Positions 54,331-63,976 of a DNA stretch of 64,000 bases are shown in pieces. How positions within the stretch are numbered: position 1 is the first letter of the stretch; each line of letters begins with the position of its first letter. Made by a program: the position numbers and the translations under genes. This DNA comes from Pollutiaquabacter aromativorans (GTDB lineage Bacteria > Bacteroidota > Bacteroidia > AKYH767-A > 2013-40CM-41-45), in contig CP185379.1 of assembly GCA_049177215.1 (NCBI GenBank), positions 2,356,001 to 2,420,000 on the forward strand. Direction: 5' to 3'. The notes beneath the pieces were generated by a model. It did not search any database. It saw only the letters and a program-made list of their open reading frames with translations, and was not told the origin of the DNA.

Positions 54331-55896
54331 TCAACTCATGGACGCCTCCCGCAATATGAAGCGGGTCTCAAGACGTCTCCGAAATTCAACTTTTACCGCA
54401 ACAGCTTCCTTGAATAGTCCGAAATCAACGGCATAGTGAAATTCCGATAACTCAATTCCAACAACTCCGTGAAATTGAATCGTAACAAACTTAGTCGTTA
54501 ACATTCCATTCTTCAAGACCGGACCGGTTTTTTTATCGACAAGCCAACAGGCAAATGCAGGTTCCTCCGATGAGATTTCATCTACGACCTTCAGTTCGTG
54601 GGAGTTCAACTGAACCTGGCGCTGATGACGATACGTTGAAGTCAGTTCAGCCAAAACTTCATTCACCGACACATTCATCAACTTCACCCCGGGCGATCTG
54701 CCAAGTCGAAATGCCCCGAGCAATTCTGCCGGATCATCTCCCCGCAGATGAACAGTGTTGTGAAAATACACTGAACGTTCCCGGCTTCTTTGCTCACCTG
54801 CTGCATAGGTACTTGTACCGGGGTCCACCAAAAGGGATTCTCCATGCACATTCAGCAATAGTTGTAAACTGTCGGAATGTGCGTGTCCCGGACAATGCGC
54901 GGGCTCCATACCGGACACATCGAAGCAACATTCGAAGCTATCGTTGGTCAAACGAACCTGCGGACCTGCGACCACCGGCTGCTGCTGATCGATCCCCAAC
55001 GCGCTCAGAGCCGCGCTCAGTTCGGAAAACTCGGGAAGCGGCCGTTCTACGCTGTCGTTGATTACGGGAAAAGCACCGTTCCGCCATTGCAGATAACTTA
55101 ACCATCCTGCCAAGGATGCAACGACCGGTACCAGGAATCCTGCTTCCGTTTCTTTGCTGCAATTCCGCATGAGCGCAATGGTCTCGATGCAGCGGGCCAA
55201 CAGGATATGCTGATACATCGGGGATTGCTCCGAATGGCTACCCGAAGGAAGCACCTGGCTTTGCCAGGCGGTTCGCAGGATGTCCAATCCACGGGAGCGA
55301 TACGAGGCATTGTCCAGGATCAAACCCGCCCAACACAGGGCGAAACCGTTTTCGAGCAAGTGATTGTTGGATAAGTGCTCTTCCGTCAGCCAACGCAATC
55401 GTGCGGCTGCATCGGCAATGTATTGCATGACGATTACGTCGGCCCGGTCATGATAACCCAGCCACCAACATGCATGTTGGATCCGCAGCGACAATTCATA
55501 CGGCTCCGCACGATACGTGAAACCATTCTCCGTGGCGATGAAATCCAGCAATGCTCCAAGCGCGTGTTCTTCCTTCAATCCTTCGGTACGCAACCAGGAC
55601 CAACCGCGAAGTCTGATCCCAACAAGTGCTTCCCTCCTGCTCTGCTGCCAGTCCATTCCGTGGCTGAACGGTATGTCGTGCGAGTCGATCCGGAATCGCT
55701 GTCCGTCGAAGTACTCCGACTGTTGCAGCCGGAACGTAAACAACCTGCCCGGCCGACGCGTCGTTGAAACGTCCCGCCGTTTGTACCAACCGGCCTGTAC
55801 GATTCGCTTCGCGACCATCAGTCGGGCTGCCGCGAGCCATTGGCTGGCACGGTAGCGGCGGAACGATCGCCAACCTGCGGTCATTGAAACGGACAT
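54331..55896 (-). CDS. Heparinase II/III-like protein
   Basis: This is a protein of about 521 residues. The amino half is helical (LSLRIQHACWWLGYHDRADV, SNNHLLENGFALCWAGLIL, GLDILRTAWQSQVLPSGSHSEQSPMYQ), like the alpha/alpha toroid of heparinase II/III and alginate lyases. The carboxy half is beta-rich with GHAHSDSLQLLLNVHG near residue 335 and LLVDPGTSTYAAGEQRSRER, the family motifs. Members in polysaccharide loci are thought to cleave or edit uronic-acid polymers during synthesis; uronic acid from wecC fits. No signal peptide is evident. I use ATG 55896 over a GTG two codons upstream. Confidence 0.85.
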   Translation of the reverse strand: MSVSMTAGWRSFRRYRASQWLAAARLMVAKRIVQAGWYKRRDVSTTRRPGRLFTFRLQQSEYFDGQRFRIDSHDIPFSHGMDWQQSRREALVGIRLRGWSWLRTEGLKEEHALGALLDFIATENGFTYRAEPYELSLRIQHACWWLGYHDRADVIVMQYIADAAARLRWLTEEHLSNNHLLENGFALCWAGLILDNASYRSRGLDILRTAWQSQVLPSGSHSEQSPMYQHILLARCIETIALMRNCSKETEAGFLVPVVASLAGWLSYLQWRNGAFPVINDSVERPLPEFSELSAALSALGIDQQQPVVAGPQVRLTNDSFECCFDVSGMEPAHCPGHAHSDSLQLLLNVHGESLLVDPGTSTYAAGEQRSRERSVYFHNTVHLRGDDPAELLGAFRLGRSPGVKLMNVSVNEVLAELTSTYRHQRQVQLNSHELKVVDEISSEEPAFACWLVDKKTGPVLKNGMLTTKFVTIQFHGVVGIELSEFHYAVDFGLFKEAVAVKVEFRRRLETRFILREASMS

Positions 55897-55927
55897 GCGC
55901 ACAAAATACGACCTCGGCCGTTAACCC

Positions 55928-56830
55928 TCAGCAATACAGATCTCGCGCGATCCGAAAAGTATCGCAATGCGCCTCGACGATGGTTCGCAGGTCGGGCGAA
56001 TAGCCTCCGCCCATCGCAACTGCCACCGGGATGTTGCGGTCACGAAACGTCGAGAAGACGATTTTGTCGCGCTCCTGACAAGCTGCGCGGGTAAGTTTCA
56101 ACTTCCCGAACTTATCAGTAGCCAGCACATCAACACCCGAAAGGTAACAGACAAAATCCGGCGAGAACTCCCGGAGTAGTTCCTGCAGATGATCGCGAAG
56201 TAAACCCAGGTATTCGTCGTCACCGATACCATCGCGCAACGGCACATCACGGTCACTTTGTTCCTTGTGAAAAGGATAGTTGTGCGCACCGTGCATGGAA
56301 AACGTGTAAACGCGATCATCCTGATGAAAAATCGCCGCTGTACCGTTGCCCTGGTGTACATCGAGGTCAACGATCAGGATCCGATGAGCCCTGCCCGATT
56401 GCAACAGCCAGGCAGATGCCACGGCAAAGTCATTCAGCAGACAAAACCCCTCGCCCCGATCACGAAAAGCGTGGTGCGTTCCACCGGCAACGTTCAGTCC
56501 CACGCCCGCCGAACTGGCCGCAACACAGGCGTTGATCGTTCCCTGCACGATCCGGAATTCGCGCTCAACGAGTAATGGAGATTGAGGAAACCCGATCCGG
56601 CGCTGCTCGCGCTCGTCGAGTTTTAGTCCGTTGAGTTTGTCCAGGTAAGCCGGGTCATGCACGAGTGCGGCAATTTGATCCGGACATCGATCCGGAGCGT
56701 CGAGGTCGTCCGCGGTGATTACACCTTCCAGCAATAGCTGCTGCGGTATCCAGTCATACTTCGCCATCGGGAACCGATGTCCCGATGGTAAAGGATGCGC
56801 ATAGATCGGTGCGTACGAAACGTGCAACAC
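55928..56830 (-). CDS. Histone-deacetylase-fold hydrolase
   Basis: This 300-residue zinc amidohydrolase is of the class I HDAC/AcuC/polyamine-deacetylase superfamily. The His pair lies in GGTHHAFRDRGEGFCLLND near residues 128-146, the metal motif in VDLDVHQGNGTAAIF near 150, the second Asp in LSGVDVLATD, and GGGYSPD near the end. All catalytic positions appear intact. It starts at GTG 56830, 3 bp after the glycosyltransferase stop; homologues begin near this point (APIYAHPLPSGHRFPM). Its place in a polysaccharide operon suggests an N-acetyl substrate linked to that pathway, but a sugar role has not been shown for the family. Confidence 0.87.
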   Translation of the reverse strand: MLHVSYAPIYAHPLPSGHRFPMAKYDWIPQQLLLEGVITADDLDAPDRCPDQIAALVHDPAYLDKLNGLKLDEREQRRIGFPQSPLLVEREFRIVQGTINACVAASSAGVGLNVAGGTHHAFRDRGEGFCLLNDFAVASAWLLQSGRAHRILIVDLDVHQGNGTAAIFHQDDRVYTFSMHGAHNYPFHKEQSDRDVPLRDGIGDDEYLGLLRDHLQELLREFSPDFVCYLSGVDVLATDKFGKLKLTRAACQERDKIVFSTFRDRNIPVAVAMGGGYSPDLRTIVEAHCDTFRIARDLYC

Positions 56831-56833
56831 GGT

Positions 56834-58951
56834 TTAGCGGACAGACAAGCGGCGATAGAGGGAGATCAAAGGCGCGAGGTGGTCCGGCTGGACAAACACC
56901 TTGCGTTCCGAATTGTTCAAGACCGCTTCCAGGGCTGTTGCCAGGGCATCGACTTTTCCCGACGGAAAGATCGTGACACCGGTCGGACGCGGCGCGACAT
57001 CACTGGCAATGACGGGCACCCCGGCTGCCAGCGCTTCCCGAACCGCGAGGGCATCACCATCCGATCGGGTCGGACGCACATACACCGTGACCCAGGGTAA
57101 GATGGAAGGCAGGTGAATCTCTTCTTCGGGGTACCAGCAATCGATTCCTGCTGTCCGCAGTTGCTGCAACAGTGGCTCATAGGTTGCCCGCATGGTACCG
57201 GCAGGGTCCAGGAGCACGATACATGTTCCTTCCCGGACGGCATCCGGAAAATTCAGCGCGGCTTGCAGCAACAGGTCAAAACCGTAAATATCCCGGCCAT
57301 ACAACATCGATGGTCGCCCCGGAAGATGAAAGGCGCTGGAGAGCATTACATGCCGGTATCCTTGCAGGCGCGCGGCCACACCGGCGCCAACACCGGAACG
57401 CGGACGGGAAGGCAGATAAGCAGGAATCACCTGCACCCGTTCTTCCGGAATGCGTACGTCTTCCAGAGCGCCCGGGGTGACGAGCACCACCTGATGGGCA
57501 AGCCGCATCGTCCACCGCGTATCAAAGCGCTGCAACTCCCGGCTGTTGTGGTGCGTGTACACGAGCTTCTTTCCGCTCATGCGTGCCCAACATGCGATCA
57601 GCAATTTGACTGGATGCGCAAGATGTAAGTGCACGATCTCTGCTTTCCGGAAATAATGAAGTAAGGCGACGAAGCCTGTAGCACGGCGTTCTTGTCCGAT
57701 GAGCACCCTTTTGCGGAAGTCGGCAATGATGAAACGGAAAGGACCCGCGCCGGCATGTGCTGCCAGGCGTTCGAGATGGGTGGACACGCCTCCGCGGGGA
57801 GGAGCGACAGGCCCGACCAGCATCACCAGGTGTTGACTGCGCTCCGGCAACAGTTCGGCCGCGAGATCTTCATAACGGATCGCGACACGATTGGCGTGAA
57901 AGTCCTTTACCGCATCTTGCAACACATTCGAAGGGATCGGTGAACGCAGCGTCTTCTTGATTGCCTGTGCCAGCGCGGCATCATCACCAACGGGAACGAG
58001 CTCACCGTAAATCCGGTCGCCTTGTCGAAGGATTTCGCCGGAACCTCCCGGACAATCGGTGCTGACGACCGGGCAACCCAAGGCCATGGCCTCGATAAGC
58101 GCTAACGGCATTCCTTCATAGTCGGAACAGAGGACGAACAAGTGACTTTTCCGGATCCAGGCGTAGGGGTTACTAACCGCGCCCGGCAAATCGACGATGT
58201 CGTCCAGACCCAGTTGCGTGACGAGACCTTTCAACCTGTTCCGTTCAGGTCCATCGCCCAGGATGATACAACGCAACTTGACCTCGTCACGAAGACGCGC
58301 AATCGCCTTGAGCAGTAAGGGAAAGTTCTTACTCTCCACCAGGCGGCCAACCGCGACGATGACGCGCGTTCCGGACCTGAAGTAAGGGTGATCGACAGCT
58401 TCGTTGCTGAGGGAAGCGAGTTCATCGGTGACGGCGGGATTCGGAATGGCGCGTATTAGCAGACCGGCCGCCGGAAATGCCTTTCGGAGACTTTCAGCCG
58501 ATGCTTCGGACACAGCTGTCCAGGCTGCGATTCTTTTCCAACTGCCTTTCAACCACCGCTTCAGCAACCAACCCTTCCAGCCTTGTCGTCGCAGGTTTTC
58601 ATCGAGCGAGCTCTGTTCATTCAGGATGAGCGGAACCGACTGCTTCAACCGGTTGTTCGCACGGAGGACGGCCCATTGCATATGATTCTGAACGGCCACC
58701 AGCAGGTCGGGCTGAAGTCGTTCCAGCAGGATGGTCAGTGAGGGCACTGCCCTGCGTGCACGGTCGACGGGAAGCACGTGCACAGCTACAGCGGGATTCA
58801 ATTGCTCACGCAGGGTGCCATCCTCATGCAAGAGCACAAGGCTGACGCGATGTCCGCGACGTATCAGTGCATTGGCCAGGTTAAGGGTAGCGCGCTCCGC
58901 ACCACCGGTACGCAGGGATCCGAGCACGAAGGTCCAATGCAACTGATTCAT
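56834..58951 (-). CDS. Double glycosyltransferase (two GT4 domains in one chain)
   Basis: The 705 residues contain two complete GT-B units. The first, about 1-370, begins FVLGSLRTGGAERATLNLA and has VIVAVGRLVESKNFPLLLKA, LGDGPERNRLKGL and CSDYEGMPLALIEAMALGCP with the catalytic EX7E-like Glu pair. The second, about 372-705, begins MLVGPVAPPRGGVSTHLERLA and has THHNSRELQRFDTRW, ending VRPTRSDGDALAVREALAAG and VPVIASDV. Such fusions are unusual; each half could add one sugar of a repeat unit. The ATG overlaps the polymerase stop by 4 bp (ATGA), indicating coupling. Confidence 0.9.
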   Translation of the reverse strand: MNQLHWTFVLGSLRTGGAERATLNLANALIRRGHRVSLVLLHEDGTLREQLNPAVAVHVLPVDRARRAVPSLTILLERLQPDLLVAVQNHMQWAVLRANNRLKQSVPLILNEQSSLDENLRRQGWKGWLLKRWLKGSWKRIAAWTAVSEASAESLRKAFPAAGLLIRAIPNPAVTDELASLSNEAVDHPYFRSGTRVIVAVGRLVESKNFPLLLKAIARLRDEVKLRCIILGDGPERNRLKGLVTQLGLDDIVDLPGAVSNPYAWIRKSHLFVLCSDYEGMPLALIEAMALGCPVVSTDCPGGSGEILRQGDRIYGELVPVGDDAALAQAIKKTLRSPIPSNVLQDAVKDFHANRVAIRYEDLAAELLPERSQHLVMLVGPVAPPRGGVSTHLERLAAHAGAGPFRFIIADFRKRVLIGQERRATGFVALLHYFRKAEIVHLHLAHPVKLLIACWARMSGKKLVYTHHNSRELQRFDTRWTMRLAHQVVLVTPGALEDVRIPEERVQVIPAYLPSRPRSGVGAGVAARLQGYRHVMLSSAFHLPGRPSMLYGRDIYGFDLLLQAALNFPDAVREGTCIVLLDPAGTMRATYEPLLQQLRTAGIDCWYPEEEIHLPSILPWVTVYVRPTRSDGDALAVREALAAGVPVIASDVAPRPTGVTIFPSGKVDALATALEAVLNNSERKVFVQPDHLAPLISLYRRLSVR

Positions 58952-60213
58952 GCTTTGACTTCCTCCCTCCGTTCCTTATCAAAGAGTTCCCACATGCGTG
59001 TGCCCAACAGCATACCAAGACCGATGGAAAACGATTTATGATAGAAGCTGTGGTAGAAAAGGAAGATCATCGGTATCATCAATGCGAAAACAAAGATGGC
59101 GGACTTCCTCCGGTCGCCTTCGATCCGCGTGTCTACGGCCCTGGCGTACTCCCGTATCAGCAGAAAGAAGAGGATCAGCGCCGGTAAACCCCAATAGATC
59201 CACACCTGAAAGAATGCGTTGTGTGCGGCCGCCGCCACTTGCGGTGAGAACCGATCGGTAATCCCCGAAGCGACCGCCCATCCATCCCAGTAATGCCCGG
59301 ATCCAACACCCGTCAGAACATAGTCGTCGAAGTTACGCAGCACCGCTCCGTAAACCCTTGTACGGGAATCCTGTTCCTGCAATTCAGAAAAACGCATGAG
59401 TGAACCGAGCCGTACCCAGACAACCTCCGGCACGACCACGATCAGGAATACCAGAAGGGTGAGTGCCGGAATCACCCAACGGCGAAGGCTGAAACCCGAA
59501 CGCCACAGGAACACGAGCATGGAAGCGAAGAAGATGACAGCGCCGGTACGGCTGGCCGGAAGAAAGACACCCAGAATGGACGGGAACGTCAGCGACAGCA
59601 AGAGTACCTTTTTCCAGGTTTCCCGTTCGAAGTAAGACCAGATGATCCCGATGATGGCTCCGATGGAAGAGAAATAAGAGATATCATTGAGGTTGCCGCG
59701 CAGGTAAAACTCCTCAAAGGCCTGTAGTCGAACACGGGAAGCATCGTAAAAACCATCCGCCGAAAACTGGTGGAGGATGTTGAATGTACCGGTGATCAGG
59801 ATCACCGATTGCAAAGCGCTGGCCAGGACGAAGGTGAAGAGCGCGATGTCGAATGCGACCAGGTCCCGGCAAAGTACCGCGATACAGAAAATGCCGATGG
59901 TCATGTTTAGGAATCGCGTGATGAAATCATAGGTCGGGTCCGGGTGCAGGTTCTCCATGAACAGACACGTCAGCGCGAATAAGAGGGAAACGATAAAGTA
60001 TCGGCTGGACAATTGTCTGAGCAGGCTGCGCCCCCTGTAAAAACTCAGGTACGCCAGCGTGAACGCGAAGAGGAGAAACGGAGTGCTCGCCCTTCCGACA
60101 AAGGGCAGATTGGCTTCGAAGTAGATGCTGAAAACCAGCAGGAAAATCAACAAGCGGTCGAACCAGGTGGATCGAATGGATAAATCCGGTGCGGCCGCAG
60201 ACTCTACAAGCAT
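58948..60213 (-). CDS. O-antigen polymerase/ligase-type membrane protein (Wzy-like)
   Basis: This 421-residue membrane protein has about ten to twelve helices (LLIFLLVFSIYFEANLPFVG; LLLSLTFPSILGVFLPASR; VIPALTLLVFLIVVVPEVVW). A large periplasmic loop near residues 270-340 carries GVGSGHYWDG and AAHNAFFQVWIYWGLPAL. The conserved H-N-x-F-x-x-x-W is the Wzy_C/O-antigen-ligase signature. It would polymerise or ligate the repeat units exported by the flippase at 60.2 kb. The start MLVESAAAP at 60213 leaves 36 bp after the flippase stop. Confidence 0.88.
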   Translation of the reverse strand: MLVESAAAPDLSIRSTWFDRLLIFLLVFSIYFEANLPFVGRASTPFLLFAFTLAYLSFYRGRSLLRQLSSRYFIVSLLFALTCLFMENLHPDPTYDFITRFLNMTIGIFCIAVLCRDLVAFDIALFTFVLASALQSVILITGTFNILHQFSADGFYDASRVRLQAFEEFYLRGNLNDISYFSSIGAIIGIIWSYFERETWKKVLLLSLTFPSILGVFLPASRTGAVIFFASMLVFLWRSGFSLRRWVIPALTLLVFLIVVVPEVVWVRLGSLMRFSELQEQDSRTRVYGAVLRNFDDYVLTGVGSGHYWDGWAVASGITDRFSPQVAAAAHNAFFQVWIYWGLPALILFFLLIREYARAVDTRIEGDRRKSAIFVFALMIPMIFLFYHSFYHKSFSIGLGMLLGTRMWELFDKERREEVKA

Positions 60214-60249
60214 CTTGCCGCTAAGTTAGTCAAAAGCGACGGGCGTTGT

Positions 60250-61512
60250 TCAGACGGAAGCCACCAGGTCGAGCTTACGCCGCAGGTACGTGTAACCCAA
60301 AAGATTCAGGGCAATCAGCGCGGTTGAAGTAGCGATCGCCGCGCCGGTCATGCCGAAGGACGGAATGAGCAACCAACTCAGCGTCAACTGAACGAGAAAA
60401 GCAACCAGATTGAATAAAACAAAAATGCGGTGATGCCCGGTCATGCTCAACACACCGCCTACCATGCCGGTAGCTGCATTGACCGCCTGACCGGCGAGCA
60501 GGATCACCAAGGGCAAATAGGCATCCCGGAACGAATCGCCAAACCAACCCAACAGCATCTTTCCCGCGATTGCCAGTAACAGAATCACCGGCACGGAGAT
60601 CAACAATATCTGACGGCTCGCCTGTCGCAGCATTTCCTGCAAGGCTCTTTTCTTTTCCTGTTGGAACAAGGCCGCGATACGGGGCATGTAAACAAAATCA
60701 GCGGCCGACAATCCCAGCGCTACGAGCGATGCCATGCGGGCGGCTGCTCCATAGTATCCGGCCTTGGTATGGTTGAGCAAATGTCCTACATACAGTACGT
60801 CCGCTTGTTTCAGGGCCAGGTTGAGCAGCGTCGCCACCAGGAAACTGGCGGCTACCGGCATCCAGGTCTTGCGCTCGAACTCCGGCTCAGCCTGATCAAG
60901 GCGACGATGCACGTATCGGTTGAGCCAGCGGTTGAGCACTATACTGACCAATATGCCGCAGAGGATATACAGGGCAAAGACCGCGTCGGCCGTCAGCCTT
61001 CCATACTTATAGTAATGCAGGAGTGAAGAGATCCCAAGCAAGACCGGCAACATCAGGTACACCGGAACCATGGCCAGGTTCGTACGCTGCAAGGATCGCA
61101 GTACGGCACTACCCTGATAAATGAACGCAAGGATGGGTAAAAGGAACAAGGACCAGAAGAAACCTTCCGCAAAGCTCACGGAACTTTTCTTAGCGGTAGT
61201 CAACAGGAAGATGAATGCTATCACCGCACATACAATCGCCATGATGGTGATGAAGCGAAACGAGAACTTCAAAAAGCCCTGAGCCTTGGAGAAGGACTTT
61301 GCCTTGAACAGGGAAGGCAGGAACCGCAGCGCGGCCGTATCAAATCCGAAGATGCTGACGACCAGCAAGACGTTCAACCAGGCTTGTATGACGGTAAAAT
61401 CACCGAAGCCCTTCGGGCCCATGAGCCGGGCCAACAATACCTGCAAGAGGTAGATCAGGCCTAAACCTGAAACCCGCAGCAGCAGTGTATTTCGGACGTT
61501 GGGCGATATCAT
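60250..61512 (-). CDS. Polysaccharide flippase (Wzx/MATE-type)
   Basis: This 420-residue membrane protein has about twelve helices of the MOP exporter superfamily; it moves undecaprenyl-linked repeat units across the inner membrane. Recognisable stretches are RVSGLGLIYLLQVLLARLMG at the amino end and PVILLLAIAGKMLLGWFGDS, together with repeated QA-containing helices. The ATG at 61512 (MISPNVRNTLLL) is used; a TTG two codons upstream is less likely. It is followed by the polymerase gene (36 bp) and preceded by wecC (76 bp). Confidence 0.9.
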   Translation of the reverse strand: MISPNVRNTLLLRVSGLGLIYLLQVLLARLMGPKGFGDFTVIQAWLNVLLVVSIFGFDTAALRFLPSLFKAKSFSKAQGFLKFSFRFITIMAIVCAVIAFIFLLTTAKKSSVSFAEGFFWSLFLLPILAFIYQGSAVLRSLQRTNLAMVPVYLMLPVLLGISSLLHYYKYGRLTADAVFALYILCGILVSIVLNRWLNRYVHRRLDQAEPEFERKTWMPVAASFLVATLLNLALKQADVLYVGHLLNHTKAGYYGAAARMASLVALGLSAADFVYMPRIAALFQQEKKRALQEMLRQASRQILLISVPVILLLAIAGKMLLGWFGDSFRDAYLPLVILLAGQAVNAATGMVGGVLSMTGHHRIFVLFNLVAFLVQLTLSWLLIPSFGMTGAAIATSTALIALNLLGYTYLRRKLDLVASV

Positions 61513-61588
61513 CAGCAATCAAACGAAGAACCCGGTCCTTACCGGATCGGGTTCGGGACGGTGAATTCGAGCGAACCGTACCTCACCA

Positions 61589-62791
61589 TCAACGGGCGAT
61601 GCCGCAGAAGTCGAGGATGATCTTACCGCTACCGGGATCAAGATTCCGGAATTCCTTGTGCGCGACGAGGTAGACAATGATATCCGCCTCTCCGACAGCC
61701 TTGAGCGTATCGGTGATCTCAAGTTCCGGGTGTTTGCGGAGATTGGGTTCCACGGCCATTACCCGGAATCGTTCCTTTTCCAGATCATGAAAGATCTCCA
61801 ATGCCGGAGATTCACGAAGATCGTCGATATCGGGTTTATAGCTCAGACCCATGCAGGCTATCACCGGCGCCCGTCCGTTCTTTTTCTTGAACTCGTTCGC
61901 CTGTGAACGGATCTTCTTCAATACCCAATCCCGCTTGTTATTGTTGATCTGACGGGCGAGCCGGATGATGCGCGCATCGGATGGGAATTCAGAAACAATG
62001 AACCACGGATCGACCGCAATGCAGTGCCCCCCGACACCCGGCCCGGGGCGCAGGATCTTCACCCGTGGGTGCTTACTGGCAAGGTCGATGAGTTCATTCA
62101 CATCGATCCCGGCTTTATCGCAGATGATGGAGAGCTCGTTCGCGAAGGCGATGTTCACATCGCGGTAGGCGTTCTCTACCAGTTTGCACATCTCGGCGGT
62201 CTTTGAGTTGGTCTTGTGCAAATTCCCTTTCACGAAGCGCCCATAAAACCGGACGGCCGCGTCGGTCGAAGCGGAATCGATACCACCGATCACCCGGTCG
62301 TTCTGCTGCAATTCATAAATGACACTACCCGGCAAAACACGTTCCGGGCAATAGGCGATGTGGATTTTTCCCTTGAGTTCGGGTCGATCCTTGAAAATGA
62401 GCTTTGCCATCTTCTCCGTCGTCCCGACCGGACTGGTGGATTCGATGATGAACAGGTTCCCGGCTCGCAACTGCGGCAGGATCATACGGGTTGCTTTCTC
62501 GACATAGGCGAGGTCGGGCTCGTGGTCGCCTTTGAAAGGCGTGGGTACTGCGACGAGAAACACATCGGAGCTCTTCACACTGGTACTGGCAACCAGCAAA
62601 CCCTTTTGTACGGCATAATGCACAAGGCCTTCGAGGTCGGGTTCCACGATGTGGATCTTTCCTTTGTTGATCGTATCGACGACCTTTTTGTTGACATCCA
62701 CCCCTTGCACCGGAATTCCCTTGCTCGCGATCAAAGCCGCGGTCGGAAGTCCGATGTACCCCAAACCCATGATTGTTACCTGCGCAGACAT
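61589..62791 (-). CDS. wecC: UDP-N-acetyl-D-mannosamine dehydrogenase WecC
   Basis: It oxidises UDP-ManNAc to UDP-ManNAcA with two NAD. The 400-residue protein has the amino Rossmann site IMGLGYIGLPTAALIASKG, a central helical linker with SPVGTTEKMAK, the catalytic Cys in GPGVGGHCIAVDPWF near residue 254 and a carboxy UDP-binding domain (GLSYKPDIDDLRESPALEI). It lies 35 bp after wecB, so the two consecutive steps from UDP-GlcNAc are encoded together. Confidence 0.95.
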   Translation of the reverse strand: MSAQVTIMGLGYIGLPTAALIASKGIPVQGVDVNKKVVDTINKGKIHIVEPDLEGLVHYAVQKGLLVASTSVKSSDVFLVAVPTPFKGDHEPDLAYVEKATRMILPQLRAGNLFIIESTSPVGTTEKMAKLIFKDRPELKGKIHIAYCPERVLPGSVIYELQQNDRVIGGIDSASTDAAVRFYGRFVKGNLHKTNSKTAEMCKLVENAYRDVNIAFANELSIICDKAGIDVNELIDLASKHPRVKILRPGPGVGGHCIAVDPWFIVSEFPSDARIIRLARQINNNKRDWVLKKIRSQANEFKKKNGRAPVIACMGLSYKPDIDDLRESPALEIFHDLEKERFRVMAVEPNLRKHPELEITDTLKAVGEADIIVYLVAHKEFRNLDPGSGKIILDFCGIAR

Positions 62792-62826
62792 GCTATTCCT
62801 TCAATAGGATCCGGAGACCCCGTTTA

Positions 62827-63951
62827 TCAAATCAATTCGTTTACTTTTTCCACGATCTTCCTGCAGGCCGTGCCGTCTCCGTAAGGATTGACAGCTTTGG
62901 CCATGCGTTCATACTCCGTTTGATTAGTGAGGAGTTTGTGCAATTCCGTTTCGATCAATTCACGGTCAGTACCCACCAGTCGGGCCGTACCCGCATCCAC
63001 ACCTTCCTGCCGTTCGGTGACGTTGCGCATCACCAGGACCGGTTTCCCAAGCGCCGGAGCCTCTTCCTGAAGTCCGCCCGAATCGGTCAGCACGACCGAC
63101 GAACGGTTCATCAACCAGATGAAGTGCGGATAATCGAGCGGGCTGATCAGGTGAACATTCTCCAATCCTTGCAGGATCCTGTTGACCGGGTCCTGCACAT
63201 TGGGATTGAGGTGTACCGGGTAAACGAATTCCACATCCGGATGGGCGATCGCGGTATTCCGGATCGCATGGCAGATCTGCTCAAAGGGTGCGCCGAAACT
63301 CTCCCGGCGGTGGCCGGTGATTAAAACCAACTTCCGGTCAAGGTTGACCCCGTTAAAGGCGGCACGAAAAAACGCTTCGCCTTTCGGTCGCAAGAGATCA
63401 AGACCCAGAAACAAAGCATCGATCACGGTATTCCCTACGTTGAAAACCTGTTGGGTGATCCCCTCCGCCGCCAGGTTCCGGTTCGATTGCTCCGTTGGTG
63501 TGAAGTGAATATCCGCCAGATGTCCCGCCATGATCCTGTTCATTTCTTCAGGATAGGGCGCATACTTATCCCCACTGCGCAGACCCGCTTCCACGTGAGC
63601 GACCTTCACCTTTTTGTAATAAGCGGCCAAGGCTCCAATGAAAGAAGTCGTGGTATCGCCTTGTACAAATACAAGGTCCGGTTTCGCATCATCGAAAACC
63701 TGTTGCAAGGCCTTCAGGCCATCGGCTGTTACGTCGAACAGGGTCTGATTCGGCCGCATGATGTTCAAGTCATAGTCGGGTCGGATCGAGAAGAATTGCA
63801 ACACCTGGTCCAGCATTTCCCGGTGCTGCGCCGTCACGGCAACCTTGACGGTGAACCCGGGTCGCCATTGAAATTCACGGATCAGGGGAGCCAATTTGAT
63901 GGCTTCCGGACGAGTTCCGAAGATGAATAACAGGCGTTTACCGGGTGACAT
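62827..63951 (-). CDS. wecB: UDP-N-acetylglucosamine 2-epimerase WecB
   Basis: It converts UDP-GlcNAc to UDP-ManNAc. The 374-residue GT-B-fold epimerase begins with the family start LLFIFGTRPEAIKLAPLI and has VKVAHVEAGLRSGDKYAPYP with the catalytic Glu, NRIMAGHLADIHFTPTEQ, LITGHRRESFG and LTDSGGLQEEAPALGKPVLV. It is the first gene of the polysaccharide run within the window, directly upstream of wecC. A 6-bp hairpin lies 9 bp before its start; genes further right are beyond the window. Confidence 0.96.
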   Translation of the reverse strand: MSPGKRLLFIFGTRPEAIKLAPLIREFQWRPGFTVKVAVTAQHREMLDQVLQFFSIRPDYDLNIMRPNQTLFDVTADGLKALQQVFDDAKPDLVFVQGDTTTSFIGALAAYYKKVKVAHVEAGLRSGDKYAPYPEEMNRIMAGHLADIHFTPTEQSNRNLAAEGITQQVFNVGNTVIDALFLGLDLLRPKGEAFFRAAFNGVNLDRKLVLITGHRRESFGAPFEQICHAIRNTAIAHPDVEFVYPVHLNPNVQDPVNRILQGLENVHLISPLDYPHFIWLMNRSSVVLTDSGGLQEEAPALGKPVLVMRNVTERQEGVDAGTARLVGTDRELIETELHKLLTNQTEYERMAKAVNPYGDGTACRKIVEKVNELI

Positions 63952-63960
63952 GAGTAGATT

Positions 63961-63976
63961 CCGGACCTAAGTCCGG
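63961..63976. other. Small hairpin upstream of wecB
   Basis: CCGGAC, CTAA and GTCCGG form a perfect 6-bp stem-loop at the window edge, 9 bp upstream of wecB. It may belong to a leader or to a terminator of the gene beyond the edge. Confidence 0.3.
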
